A model generated the notes under the pieces. It was not told where the DNA came from. It did not search any database and saw only the letters and a list, made by a program, of their open reading frames with translations. Shown here piece after piece: positions 8,016-16,147 of a stretch of DNA of 64,000 bases. The position numbers and the translations under genes are program-made. The stretch spans positions 17,000 to 80,999 of the forward strand of contig NZ_BCUS01000013.1 in assembly GCF_001591345.1 (NCBI RefSeq), in the 5' to 3' direction. The stretch comes from Variovorax boronicumulans NBRC 103145. GTDB lineage: Bacteria > Pseudomonadota > Gammaproteobacteria > Burkholderiales > Burkholderiaceae_C. How positions within the stretch are numbered: position 1 is the first letter of the stretch; the number at the start of each line of letters is the position of its first letter.

Positions 8016-8803
8016 GGCCGGGCGCCGCGCCGCGGCGGCCAGGGAATGAAGGTGCTGGTGCGTGCCGCGTAGCTGCGGTAGGCGGGCCGGCGCTCGGCAA
8101 TGTCGTGCTCCAGCAGCGCCACGCCCGACACCTTGAGCAGCAGGACGGTCATCAGCAGCGGAGACACAAGGCTCCACGCCACCGCCCATCCGCCCGCCGA
8201 CAGCGCTGCCAACCCGAGGCCCCACCAGACGCAGGCCTCGCCGAAGTAGTTGGGGTGGCGCGACCAGGCCCAGAGGCCGCGGTCCATCACCGCATCCTCG
8301 CGGCGCGGGTTGCGCAGGAAGCGGGCGAGCTGGGCGTCGGCCACGGCCTCGAAGACCATACCGCCGCCGGCCAGCAGCAGGGCCAGCACGTCCAGCCAGG
8401 ACAGGGGCGACGGGTGCGCGAACGCGGCCAGCAGCGGCCAACCGACGATCCATGCCAACACCGCCTGGAGCCCGAACACGAGGTAAAGGCTTTTCAGTCC
8501 GAAGTGTGGTTCGTTGCGCGCACGCATGGCCTGGTAGCGGCGGTCTTCGCCGTGGCCCCAGTTGCGACGCCCGATGTGCAGCGCCAGCCGGCAAGCCCAT
8601 ATCAGCAGCAGCCCGAGCATCCAGATGCTGCGGGCGTCGAGCGCGCGGGCATGGGCGCCGGCGTAGGCCAGGGCCGGCGCCGCGATCATCAGGGGCCAGA
8701 TCCGGTCCGCCAAGCTGGCGTCGCGCACCACGACGCTGAACACCCAGACCGGCAACGCCAGGCCGAGCGTGATCGCCAGACCCAGGCAGGCGAGCGACAG
8801 CAT
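8012..8803 (-). CDS. DUF1295 integral membrane protein (steroid 5-alpha-reductase-like)
   Basis: A polytopic membrane protein of 263 residues with six to seven hydrophobic segments. The C-terminal signature GLWAWSRHPNYFGEACVWWG is that of the isoprenylcysteine methyltransferase/steroid-reductase-like superfamily, DUF1295 branch. Members are suspected to reduce or alkylate lipids, but the reaction here is unknown. ATG 8803 shares its A with the stop of the upstream methyltransferase (TGATG), which decides against the longer open frame. It lies in the four-gene operon controlled by the ECF11-type promoter at 9886-9911. Confidence 0.87.
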   Translation of the reverse strand: MLSLACLGLAITLGLALPVWVFSVVVRDASLADRIWPLMIAAPALAYAGAHARALDARSIWMLGLLLIWACRLALHIGRRNWGHGEDRRYQAMRARNEPHFGLKSLYLVFGLQAVLAWIVGWPLLAAFAHPSPLSWLDVLALLLAGGGMVFEAVADAQLARFLRNPRREDAVMDRGLWAWSRHPNYFGEACVWWGLGLAALSAGGWAVAWSLVSPLLMTVLLLKVSGVALLEHDIAERRPAYRSYAARTSTFIPWPPRRGARP

Positions 8804-9852
8804 CACCGTTTCTCGAACAGGTAGTGACCGACCCACCACTGGCCGCCCTCGGCGTAGCCGAACAGCTCTTCCACCGAAATGAAGAAGAGCCGCCAGCGGG
8901 TCCACCACACCGGCGCGTCGCGCTCTCCGTAGACGGCGGCCAGCAGGGGCATGAGGGTGACCCGCCGGGCGTCCATGCGCGCCAGCCAGGCGGCCGAGGT
9001 CCGCGCGTAGTGGCGGCCATCCCAGCGCCAGCGGTGCAGCAGGCGCAAGTCGTCCTGGCAGCGCAGGGCGAGATCGTCGCTCGGCATCATGCCGCCGGAG
9101 AAGAAGTGGCGGCTCATCCAGTCGCTGGCATCGCGCTCCTCGAACGGGTAGGGCGCTTCGCGGTGAACGAAGACGTGCATGAAGAACCGCCCCTGCGGTT
9201 TCAACCAGCGGGCCACGTGCGAAAAGGCGCGCGGCCAGTTGCGCAGGTGCTCGAACATCTCCACCGACACCACCCGATCGAAGCGATCGCCGGTCTCGAA
9301 ATCATTGAAGTCGCAGGTGATCACCTCGAGGTTGCCCAGGCCGCGTGCCGCGGCTTCGGCCGTGATGAACAGCCGCTGCGAGTGCGAATTGGAGACCGCC
9401 GTGATGCGGGCGCGCGGGAAGTGTTCGGCCATCCACAGGCTCAGCGAACCCCAACCGCAGCCCAGCTCCAGGATGCGCAGCCCATCCGCCAAGCCGGCAC
9501 GTGCGCAGGTCTCGGCCAAGGCCGCCGCCTCGGCCTGCTCGAGCGTCTGCACTCCTTCAGGCCACCAGCAGCAGCTGTACTTCCGGTGGGGGCCCAGCAC
9601 GCCTGTGAAGAACTCGGCGGGCAACTCGTAGTGCTGTTCGTTGGCTTTTTCGGGCAGCAGGGCCAACGGTGCCTCCTGCAGTCCGTCGAAAAATGCCTCC
9701 GAACGCAGGGCGACGGCTTCCGGGTCGCCGCTGTCCAGCTCGACCAGGCGCTGGCGCAGCAGCCGCCGCACCCCCACCCGAACGGCGCCGTCGGGCACCA
9801 GGCCTTGTTCAACCCAATGGATGGCAGTGGAGGTGCTCGAGGCTTGGGGCAT
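8803..9852 (-). CDS. SAM-dependent methyltransferase, CFA synthase-like
   Basis: A second CFA-family enzyme, 349 residues, clearly different from the one at 2166-3392. The substrate-side motif NEQHYELPAEFF is at 71-82 and the SAM loop ILELGCGWGS at 127-136, followed by VVSVEMFEHLRNW. This branch lacks the long N-terminal domain of the classical synthase and resembles plant and alphaproteobacterial methyltransferases. ATG 9852 is chosen because the promoter's TA element is at 9887-9886; a GTG start at 9912 would lie upstream of the promoter. It is the first gene of the methyltransferase, DUF1295, DUF6134, DUF2177 operon. Two different acyl methylases in one regulon suggest stepwise lipid modification. 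Confidence 0.88.
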   Translation of the reverse strand: MPQASSTSTAIHWVEQGLVPDGAVRVGVRRLLRQRLVELDSGDPEAVALRSEAFFDGLQEAPLALLPEKANEQHYELPAEFFTGVLGPHRKYSCCWWPEGVQTLEQAEAAALAETCARAGLADGLRILELGCGWGSLSLWMAEHFPRARITAVSNSHSQRLFITAEAAARGLGNLEVITCDFNDFETGDRFDRVVSVEMFEHLRNWPRAFSHVARWLKPQGRFFMHVFVHREAPYPFEERDASDWMSRHFFSGGMMPSDDLALRCQDDLRLLHRWRWDGRHYARTSAAWLARMDARRVTLMPLLAAVYGERDAPVWWTRWRLFFISVEELFGYAEGGQWWVGHYLFEKR

Positions 9853-9885
9853 GGCGGTGGGTGCAGGAGGAGAGTCTCTTCTTCC

Positions 9886-9911
9886 TACGCCAGGCCGGCC
9901 GCAATGGATCA
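9886..9911 (-). promoter_or_regulatory. ECF11-type promoter, TGATCC-N18-TA, for the methyltransferase operon
   Basis: On the minus strand TGATCC (9911-9906), exactly 18 bases, then TA (9887-9886): a perfect copy of the rpoE promoter pattern at 5633-5658. The predicted start of transcription is about 25-30 bases before ATG 9852. It ties this operon to the sigma factor next to it. Confidence 0.7.
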
Positions 9912-9912
9912 C

Positions 9913-10217
9913 TGTTCGTCGGCTTCAGCGCATGGGGACTGAGGCGACGGTGCGAAGTACGGCGGTCGGACACTTGGCGGCGTCGCAGGCCAGGCCCACC
10001 ATCTCTGGACAAACTGGACATGCACCGCGAGAGCTGCGAAGCGGACGTAGCTGTGCACACGGCTCCCGGCGTCAAGAGGGCTGAGCCCGCGCCTACGTTG
10101 ATTTCACGAGGCTTGATGCATCGGCGCGTGGCGCGACCGGCCGACGATCCGGATCGCAGACGCAGGGGCCGTCTGAATCGCCGGATGGGCGGGCGGGTGC
10201 GAACCCTGGGTGAACGG
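9913..10217. other. Non-coding gap upstream of the methyltransferase operon
   Basis: About 300 bases between the ECF-type promoter and the 3' end of the homocysteine methyltransferase gene. Open frames here have no recognisable protein pattern. I see no RNA gene, repeat or clear terminator. Confidence 0.5.
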
Positions 10218-11180
10218 CTAGACCACGCCCCGGAACAAGGGCAGGCAGGCCATTGCAAGCTGTTTGACGTGGCGGTCGTCGGTGCCGCAGCAACCGCCCA
10301 TGACATTGAGGCGTTTCAACCGGTGCATCTTGAGCGCGGCATAGGCCTGCCCCAACTCCACCGGGTCGCCCGCATCCAATTCGGGCGCCTCGTTCAACTC
10401 GGCATGGCTCATCCTGGAGGCGTTCGCGCGCAGACCGCGAATCCGCCCAGCCCACGGCGCGTCGCCATGCACCACCTGCTGGAAGTGGCTGGGGTGGGCG
10501 CAGTTGATCATGAAGTAGGCCGGATAACCCGCGGTGGCGCCGTCCACCTGCTGGATGGCGTCAGCCAGGGACTGCCCCGTCGGCAGCCTGCCATCGGTCT
10601 CCACCGTGAAGGAAATGACGACGGGCATGTTCGCCTGCTTCGCGGCCAGCGCGATCCCCGACGCCTCTTCGACGTAGTTCATGGTGATGGCGGTCACCAG
10701 GTCGGCCGCGGTGCCGGCGAAGGTCTCGACCTGCGCACGATGGTAGTCCTGCGCTTCGCGCACCGACATGGCACGGTCCGGGACATAGCCGTCGCCGCGA
10801 GGTCCAAGGCATCCGCTGATGACGATCGGCGTCCGGCGAGTCTGGTAGGCATCGCGGATGTCCTCCAGCAGACCCACCAGCTGTCGGTTGACCGCCGCAA
10901 GCTCCTCGGGGCTGTAGCCCAGCCTGCTCCCCCAGTCTGGATTGGACCGCCAGGTTGCCGTTTCCAGAATCAGCCCGACGTCGAAGCTTCTGGCCAGCGC
11001 CGCGTAGGTCCGGAAGTACTTCCGCAGCACTCTTTCGCCTTCCGGCGTTCGGAGCAGGTGAAAGGCGGCAAAGTCGGGAAGTTCCTGCCCCTCCAGAAAG
11101 ATCAGGGTGGTCTCGATGCCGCCGTCGGTCATGAAGAAATCATCACTGAGCTGCGGCAATGCGCTCCTGTAGGTTGCCAT
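10218..11180 (-). CDS. Homocysteine S-methyltransferase family protein
   Basis: A 320-residue TIM-barrel enzyme of the homocysteine/S-methylmethionine methyltransferase family, which moves a methyl group to homocysteine and binds zinc through three cysteines. The N-terminal DGGIETTLIF, the INCAHP cysteine and the C-terminal GGCCGT pair (C297, C298) are all present, so the zinc site is complete. GAGGAG lies seven bases before the ATG. The closest functional class may be MmuM-like, but the methyl donor cannot be told from the sequence. It stands alone, with a degenerate LuxR fragment upstream. Confidence 0.88.
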   Translation of the reverse strand: MATYRSALPQLSDDFFMTDGGIETTLIFLEGQELPDFAAFHLLRTPEGERVLRKYFRTYAALARSFDVGLILETATWRSNPDWGSRLGYSPEELAAVNRQLVGLLEDIRDAYQTRRTPIVISGCLGPRGDGYVPDRAMSVREAQDYHRAQVETFAGTAADLVTAITMNYVEEASGIALAAKQANMPVVISFTVETDGRLPTGQSLADAIQQVDGATAGYPAYFMINCAHPSHFQQVVHGDAPWAGRIRGLRANASRMSHAELNEAPELDAGDPVELGQAYAALKMHRLKRLNVMGGCCGTDDRHVKQLAMACLPLFRGVV

Positions 11181-11296
11181 CGCTGACTCCTCTCATTCGG
11201 GTGTCCGAATGGCCGCAGCCGCCAAGGCGCCGGGCCCGCGAAGCGGATGATGACAGTGAGCGCCTCGCGGGCCAAGTGCTTGGCCGGCGGCGCGCC

Positions 11297-11489
11297 TTTT
11301 CCCCCTTCAGGCTTCGGCTGTCGTCGGCGGACACGCCGCAGGTGATTCTCGATGTTGCGTTCGGAAAGGCCCATGCTGGATGCAGGCTTCCGCCGGTCGC
11401 TTTCCGGCAGCCATCCAGCGCATGACCGTTTGTTCGCGCGGAGTCAGGCGATGCTCGAACCGCTGAGCCTTTCCGGTCGACGCCCGCAC
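11297..11489 (-). pseudogene. Degenerate LuxR-type helix-turn-helix fragment
   Basis: Two minus-strand frames together spell the C-terminal HTH of a LuxR/NarL regulator. One gives HRLTPREQTVMRWMAAGKR, and after a shift near 11375-11385 the other gives MGLSERNIENHLRRVRR. The order, spacing and wording fit one domain split by a frameshift of one base. No sensor or ATPase part remains upstream because the TetR gene ends at 11512. It is probably the remnant of a deleted regulator; a sequencing error alone would not explain the missing N-terminus. Confidence 0.6.
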
Positions 11490-11511
11490 CCGGCGGCTCC
11501 GTGCAACGGCG

Positions 11512-12108
11512 TCAGGTCGTTCGGCGCTTCACATTCGGAACCAAGGCCTTGATCACCGCGTCGGCCATCCGATGAAGAGACGGCGCGTTCTGATAAACCC
11601 GCTCCATCACTGCCAGGCCTCGGGTGAATGTGATGACAACCTGCGCGGTTTCCTTGGGGGACAGCGACAGCTGTGTCGACATATCCCCCGTCGACATGGC
11701 GGCTGAGACGACGCCCTGGAGCTCGTCGAGCAACTGACGCAGCCGCTCCTGGATGCGCGGGCCTGCACCGTCGACCTCCGTTGCCGTCTTCGTGGTGAGA
11801 CAGCCCCGAGGCGGTACGCCTTGCGTCATGTTGGTGATCGCGACCTTGAAGAAGGCGCGCAACGCCGTCTCTGCACGGGGTTTGTCGAGGGCTGTGCGCG
11901 CGTTGTCCAGAAACCTGGTGGCGTACGCCTCGAAGGCCAGCAAGAACAGTTCCTCCTTGCCGCCATAGGCGTGATAGAGCGAACCGCGCTGCACATCGGC
12001 GGCCTCTGCCAGATCGGCCATGGACGTGGCCCGCCAGCCTTTTTGCCAGAACACGTCCAGCACGGCGTCCAGCACCTTGGCCTCATCGAACTGCCTGACT
12101 CCTGCCAT
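11512..12108 (-). CDS. TetR-family transcriptional repressor
   Basis: A 198-residue repressor. The N-terminal HTH covers residues about 8-55 (VLDAVLDVFWQKGWRATSM, then LAEAADVQRGSLYHAYGGKEELF), and the C-terminal half is the ligand and dimer domain, with PPRGCLTTKTATEV typical of the TetR_C branch near AcrR-like proteins. It is divergent from a DMT-type exporter at 12245. Two 16-bp TTGAC palindromes lie between them and are likely its operators, so it probably represses both genes until an effector is bound. The effector is unknown. Confidence 0.92.
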   Translation of the reverse strand: MAGVRQFDEAKVLDAVLDVFWQKGWRATSMADLAEAADVQRGSLYHAYGGKEELFLLAFEAYATRFLDNARTALDKPRAETALRAFFKVAITNMTQGVPPRGCLTTKTATEVDGAGPRIQERLRQLLDELQGVVSAAMSTGDMSTQLSLSPKETAQVVITFTRGLAVMERVYQNAPSLHRMADAVIKALVPNVKRRTT

Positions 12109-12132
12109 GAGAAATCCTCGCGCTTTCTATCT

Positions 12133-12148
12133 TTGACAACGACGTCAA
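12133..12148. promoter_or_regulatory. TetR operator candidate 1: TTGAC-N6-GTCAA
   Basis: An inverted repeat TTGAC-AACGAC-GTCAA, 24 bases upstream of the TetR start. It shares its outer arms with the next site, 18 bp further on centre to centre. Confidence 0.65.
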
Positions 12149-12150
12149 AC

Positions 12151-12166
12151 TTGACAATACTGTCAA
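12151..12166. promoter_or_regulatory. TetR operator candidate 2: TTGACA-N4-TGTCAA
   Basis: A perfect 6-bp inverted repeat with a 4-bp spacer. Together with site 1 it makes a tandem operator; TTGACA can also serve as a -35 element of the exporter promoter, so binding would block RNA polymerase directly. Confidence 0.65.
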
Positions 12167-12244
12167 TGATAATCCGTCCGCCATGCAGGCGATGCCCGCG
12201 GCGCCAGGCAAGACACTGGCATCGTTCTGAAGGAACCCCACTCG

Positions 12245-13186
12245 ATGACTCGGCTTTCTGCCTCACCGCCAATTTCCCAACTCGGCATCGATCGTCGATG
12301 GGTGGGTGTGCTGTTCGGACTCGCTTCGGCCCTGATCTGGGGCGCCTTTCCGGTCGTGACTCGCTTCGGGCTGACCCACACGGCATTGGACGTCTACGAC
12401 ATCACCTGCATCCGGTACACGGTCTCGGGCGTGATGCTGCTGCCGTTTCTCGTACGACGAGGTCTCATGGGGCTGCGCTGGACAGCCATCGCGCTCATGA
12501 CCGCCGGCATTGGCGCGCCCTACATGCTGGTGGTCGCCTTCGGCCTGGGCATGGCGCCGGTGGAGCAGTTCGCCGTGGTCACGCCTGGCAGCATGATCCT
12601 GTTCTCGGCGCTCATCAGCGCCTGGGGACTCGGCGCCAGGCTCTCGCGCAGGGAGACGGCGGGCATTGCGCTGATCATCCTCGGGGTCGCGCTGGTCGGC
12701 TTCCACAATTTCAGCGCCGTCCGCTCCTCGCCGTGGGCCTACCTGATCTTCCTGCTGGGCGGGCTGCTGTGGGCCATTTACACAGTCTCGTCCAAGCAGT
12801 TCTCTGCATCGGCGCTGCACGCCACCGCCATCGTTTCGGTGTTCTCGATGATCATCTACCTGCCCGCCTACCTCGCGACGCGCGGGCTGCACCTGTTGCA
12901 AGCGCCGCTGGGTGACATCGGCGTGCAGGCGTTCTATCAGGGGGTGATGGTCTCCACGGTGGCCTTGTTCTTTTTCAGCAAGTCGGTACAGATTCTTGGC
13001 GCAGCCGTCGGTGCCACGTTCGCTGCACTCGTTCCCGGCGCAGCGACGCTGCTGGCCCTGCTGGTCCTTGACGAGCGGCCCAGCGCCACAGCCATTGCCG
13101 GGCTGGTCATCGTCACAGGCGGCATGACGGCGATGCTGATACAGCAACGTCGATCCTCGTCCCCCGTTGAATCCAGAGGACATTGA
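12245..13186 (+). CDS. DMT/EamA-family transporter
   Basis: An inner-membrane carrier of 313 residues with about ten transmembrane helices arranged as two EamA repeats (residues about 20-145 and 165-300). The first repeat begins WVGVLFGLASALIWGAFPVV, and the second ends in LVLDERPSATAIAGLVIVTG, a common closing segment of the family. AAGGA lies upstream of the ATG. Members export amino acids, metabolites or drugs. Control by the divergent TetR gene is inferred from the two palindromes in between. The substrate is unknown. Confidence 0.9.
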   Translation: MTRLSASPPISQLGIDRRWVGVLFGLASALIWGAFPVVTRFGLTHTALDVYDITCIRYTVSGVMLLPFLVRRGLMGLRWTAIALMTAGIGAPYMLVVAFGLGMAPVEQFAVVTPGSMILFSALISAWGLGARLSRRETAGIALIILGVALVGFHNFSAVRSSPWAYLIFLLGGLLWAIYTVSSKQFSASALHATAIVSVFSMIIYLPAYLATRGLHLLQAPLGDIGVQAFYQGVMVSTVALFFFSKSVQILGAAVGATFAALVPGAATLLALLVLDERPSATAIAGLVIVTGGMTAMLIQQRRSSSPVESRGH

Positions 13187-13255
13187 GTCCCTGAATCCGG
13201 CAATTTCCGTCGAGGCGTTTCTGCATTGAAGGGCGCAGCTTCCTCGGTGGTTCAT

Positions 13256-14389
13256 TCATCGAACAGGCGGCGCAGCCGCGAGGCCGTGGAGCAGCACCGT
13301 CCAGTGCTGCAGTCGGGCCATGGCGGTCTCGCGGCCTTTCTGCGTCGCTTGTGGACCGCTGCCGTCGTCGGCCAGCGCGATCAGTTCATGGGCAGCCGTC
13401 GTCACGGCCCGCGCGAAGTCCTCGGTGCGGCCCTGCCACACCACGATGCGATGGTGCAGGCCCATTTGCGCGGCGCGCTGCGCATTGATCGCCTGCTCGG
13501 GCTGGTCGGTCAGCAGCAGCAAGATCGGCTTGCGGTACACCGCCGCGACCGACAGCGCCGCCATGCCGGGCGCGGAGACGATGAAGGCGCTGCGCGCAGC
13601 CCTCTCGATCCAGTGCTCGTCCTGCGCGTGCCAGCCCGCGCGCTGCGCATAGCCTTCGCCGACGAGGTGCGCCGGCGCGCGCGCCTCGGCCAGCCCGCGC
13701 TCCAGGCCGTCGGCCAGTGCGGCTTCCTTGAAATGCGGGTTGAGGTACACGGCGGCCTGCGGTGCGAGGTCGTCGTGCGCTTCCGTGTCGACGCCCACCA
13801 CGGCCACCGGCGTGGCGAGCCGGTGGCCGCCGCGTCCGTCGGCCTGCGGCTCGCCGTAGGCGAAATCGTGCGCGATGCGCGCGCGGCTGCGGTCGATCTG
13901 CCACGCGACGATGCGGCCGAAGATGTTCGCCATCCACGCCGGCATGCGCCCGCTGAAGTTGGTCTGCAGCGCGTGCCGCAGGCTCGCGCCGTACACATGC
14001 ACCACCTTGCGCCGCCAGACCGGCATCCAGCCCATGAACAGCAGCGCGGGGTGAAAGGAATCGTTCACCACCAGGTCCGCATCGCGAAACCACGCGCGCA
14101 GCCGAAGGATGTCGCGCAGCATGCGCTCCGGGCGGAACACGTAGTGCGCCACGTTGCGGTCGGTTTCGCGGCGCAGCATGTTCTGCTCGCGGTCGAACTG
14201 CACCGCGTAGTGGCGCGAGAGCACCGGCGCCTCGATGCCGAAGCCGGCAAGAAAACGCGCGCCTTCATCGGAGGTGGTGAGCACCTGCACGCTGGTGCCC
14301 GCGGCGCGCAGCGAATGGGTGAGCAACTGCGCGCGCATCAGGTGGCCGCGCGCGTCCGCAGTCGCGAGGTAGACGATGCGCGGCGGCAT
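13256..14389 (-). CDS. Putative glycosyltransferase, GT-B fold
   Basis: A 377-residue protein that begins MPPRIVYLATADARGHLMRA, a Rossmann-like start of GT-B enzymes such as the MurG and GT1 relatives, with HG near the loop. The C-terminal half holds FIVSAPGMAALSVAAVYRKPILLL, which resembles the nucleotide-sugar-binding region in which a Gly-Met-rich loop is followed by a hydrophobic strand. It is the last gene of a four-gene operon, 8 bases after the ferritin-like gene. ATG 14389 is the first Met next to this motif; the long open frame upstream overlaps the preceding gene and is rejected. Donor and acceptor are unknown. Confidence 0.7.
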   Translation of the reverse strand: MPPRIVYLATADARGHLMRAQLLTHSLRAAGTSVQVLTTSDEGARFLAGFGIEAPVLSRHYAVQFDREQNMLRRETDRNVAHYVFRPERMLRDILRLRAWFRDADLVVNDSFHPALLFMGWMPVWRRKVVHVYGASLRHALQTNFSGRMPAWMANIFGRIVAWQIDRSRARIAHDFAYGEPQADGRGGHRLATPVAVVGVDTEAHDDLAPQAAVYLNPHFKEAALADGLERGLAEARAPAHLVGEGYAQRAGWHAQDEHWIERAARSAFIVSAPGMAALSVAAVYRKPILLLLTDQPEQAINAQRAAQMGLHHRIVVWQGRTEDFARAVTTAAHELIALADDGSGPQATQKGRETAMARLQHWTVLLHGLAAAPPVR

Positions 14390-14397
14390 CGACGGAC

Positions 14398-15159
14398 TCA
14401 GGCCGCCACCGGCCGCGCACGGCCGGGGCGCAGGCGCAAGGCCACGCCCGCGAGGTACATGCCCAGCGCGCCGGTGATGCCGAAGCCGCGCTCGGTGTCG
14501 CGCACCTCGCGCATCAGCTGTGCGAGCCGTGCCTCTTCGTGCGGCGCCACGCAGCGCTGCAGCGTGTGGCTGCACAGGCGGATGTGGCGGTCTTCGTCGG
14601 CCAGCACGCGCGTGAGCAACGGATGCAGCGCATGCCGCGGGCCGATCAGCGCGCAGTGGCGCTGCAGGATGCGCGAGGCCATCTGCTCGGCGGCGAGGCC
14701 GATCGCATAGGCCGGCACGAGGCCGCCGTGCGCGAAGTGCGGTGCATGGCGCTGGATCAGGCGCTGCCAGCGCGCGAGCTTGCGCTGGCTCAGCCAGTCG
14801 GGCTTCGGCGCTGCTTCCGGCGATGCAGCCGCCTGCGCCGTGCCGCCGCGCGCGACGATGGCGTCGGCAAAAAGCCGCGCATGCAGTTGCTCGTCGGCCA
14901 GGTGCTGGTCGAGCTGGCGTGTGAGCCACTCGGGCGCGCTGGTGCGCAGCTCGCGCTGCAGCGCCTGCTCGGACGATTCCTCGCCGATCAGATAAAGGCG
15001 CAGCAGCATCACTTCGCCGGCGCGGCTCGCATGCATCTGGCGCAATGCGGCGCGCTTGATGTGATGCACCAGCCGGGCCTGCAGCGCCGGCCAGCCACGC
15101 AGTTGCGGCGGCGAGAGGCAGTCGAATGCCGCGTTCGCCGGGGCGGTGTCAGCGTCCAT
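14398..15159 (-). CDS. Ferritin-like di-iron protein
   Basis: A 253-residue helical protein with the metal-binding pattern of a four-helix-bundle carboxylate-bridged di-iron protein: E49 (GEVMLL), E90-x2-H93 (DEQLH), a Glu in AEQMAS, and ExxH in DEDRH. Both halves of the E/ExxH pattern are intact, so binding of two irons is likely. It could be an oxidase, oxygenase or iron/oxygen sensor rather than storage ferritin. Its start overlaps the upstream secreted-protein gene by 11 bases, and the glycosyltransferase gene follows after 8, so it is part of a polysaccharide or glycolipid operon. Its substrate is unknown. Confidence 0.75.
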   Translation of the reverse strand: MDADTAPANAAFDCLSPPQLRGWPALQARLVHHIKRAALRQMHASRAGEVMLLRLYLIGEESSEQALQRELRTSAPEWLTRQLDQHLADEQLHARLFADAIVARGGTAQAAASPEAAPKPDWLSQRKLARWQRLIQRHAPHFAHGGLVPAYAIGLAAEQMASRILQRHCALIGPRHALHPLLTRVLADEDRHIRLCSHTLQRCVAPHEEARLAQLMREVRDTERGFGITGALGMYLAGVALRLRPGRARPVAA

Positions 15160-16147
15160 CGGCTTTTTTTGCCACCGGGGTCTGTGGCTGCTGTTGCTGC
15201 CAACCGAGCACGAGGCCGATGAAGCTGCCTTGAAGAAAGGCGCGCGCCGATGCATCGGCACCGGCGAACTCGCGCTGCTGACCGTCGTAGCGCACGTAGC
15301 CCTTGCCGCCCGCGGCACCGAGCACCAGCTTCTCGTTTTTGTGGAAGCCGCGCTGCATCAGCGGCAGCAGCAGCGACTGCGATTCGAGGCCATAGAGGAA
15401 CAGGTCGCGCTGCACCACCTGGCGCGGAATCTGTCCGCTCAGCGCCTGCAGCTCGAGCGACCAGTCGCCCTGACGCATCGCTTCGGACAGCTCGCTGCCC
15501 TTGGCCCCCGGCGCGTGGAAATGCGCGCGCGCCACCGACTTGGAGGCGCGGCCCAACCCCAGGCCGACGGTGATGTCCGCATCGGTGGCGCCGCCTTTGC
15601 GGTTGTCCCGCACCTGCACGAATTCGTTGGCGAGCCGCGCGGCGATCGAGGGCCTGGAGAGCGTCTCGGCGATTTGCGTCGGCGTGAACACCACGCGCTC
15701 GGCGCCGCCTTCGACCACCACGACCTGGTACGGGTCGATGCGGATGTCGCTGAACTCGCCGCCGACGGGCGAGTGCGCATGGCTGCTCACCGACCAGTCG
15801 TTGCCCGAGCGGCTCAGCAGCGCATGGAAGGTCAGCGGCACGCGCTGGCCACTGTGGCGCGACTGGCCGGAGCCTTGCAGCAGCACGTCGCCCACGACGG
15901 TCTTGCGGCCGTAGGTGCGCGGGTTCGCAAAGCGCAGGGTGTGCGCCGCGCTGTCGAGTGCGGCGCGCGTGTTGGCATCGTCGAGCGCGAGGCGGTTGCA
16001 CTCGTTCGCAGGGCCTGCGAGCGCGGAGAAGGGGCAGCCGCTGTCGGACTTGAAGTTGAAGACGCCGCGCCCGGTGAAGTCGGCGGCGCCCGCCGCGGCG
16101 CATGCACCGGCCAGCACCAGAAGGCCGAGGATGTCTTTCTTGTTCAT
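15149..16147 (-). CDS. Exported protein of unknown function
   Basis: I do not recognise the family of this 332-residue protein. A Sec signal peptide covers residues 1-22 (hydrophobic GLLVLAGACAAAGA, cleavage near AGAADF). The mature part has two cysteines early on (SGCPFSAL and NECNRL), beta-rich central segments such as PYQVVVVEGGAERVVF, and a Gln-rich C-terminal tail. ATG 16147 overlaps the upstream glycosyltransferase stop (ATGA), and the gene's end overlaps the ferritin-like start by 11 bases, so its product is made together with both. A periplasmic role in building or moving a glycan is an inference from context. Confidence 0.72.
   Translation of the reverse strand: MNKKDILGLLVLAGACAAAGAADFTGRGVFNFKSDSGCPFSALAGPANECNRLALDDANTRAALDSAAHTLRFANPRTYGRKTVVGDVLLQGSGQSRHSGQRVPLTFHALLSRSGNDWSVSSHAHSPVGGEFSDIRIDPYQVVVVEGGAERVVFTPTQIAETLSRPSIAARLANEFVQVRDNRKGGATDADITVGLGLGRASKSVARAHFHAPGAKGSELSEAMRQGDWSLELQALSGQIPRQVVQRDLFLYGLESQSLLLPLMQRGFHKNEKLVLGAAGGKGYVRYDGQQREFAGADASARAFLQGSFIGLVLGWQQQQPQTPVAKKADGR

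Noticed and set aside
7383..9020. A possible 545-residue fusion of the DUF6134 gene with upstream sequence
   Set aside because: The upstream part is a shadow of the DUF1295 and methyltransferase genes; the ATGA joint at 8015 gives a proper signal-peptide start.
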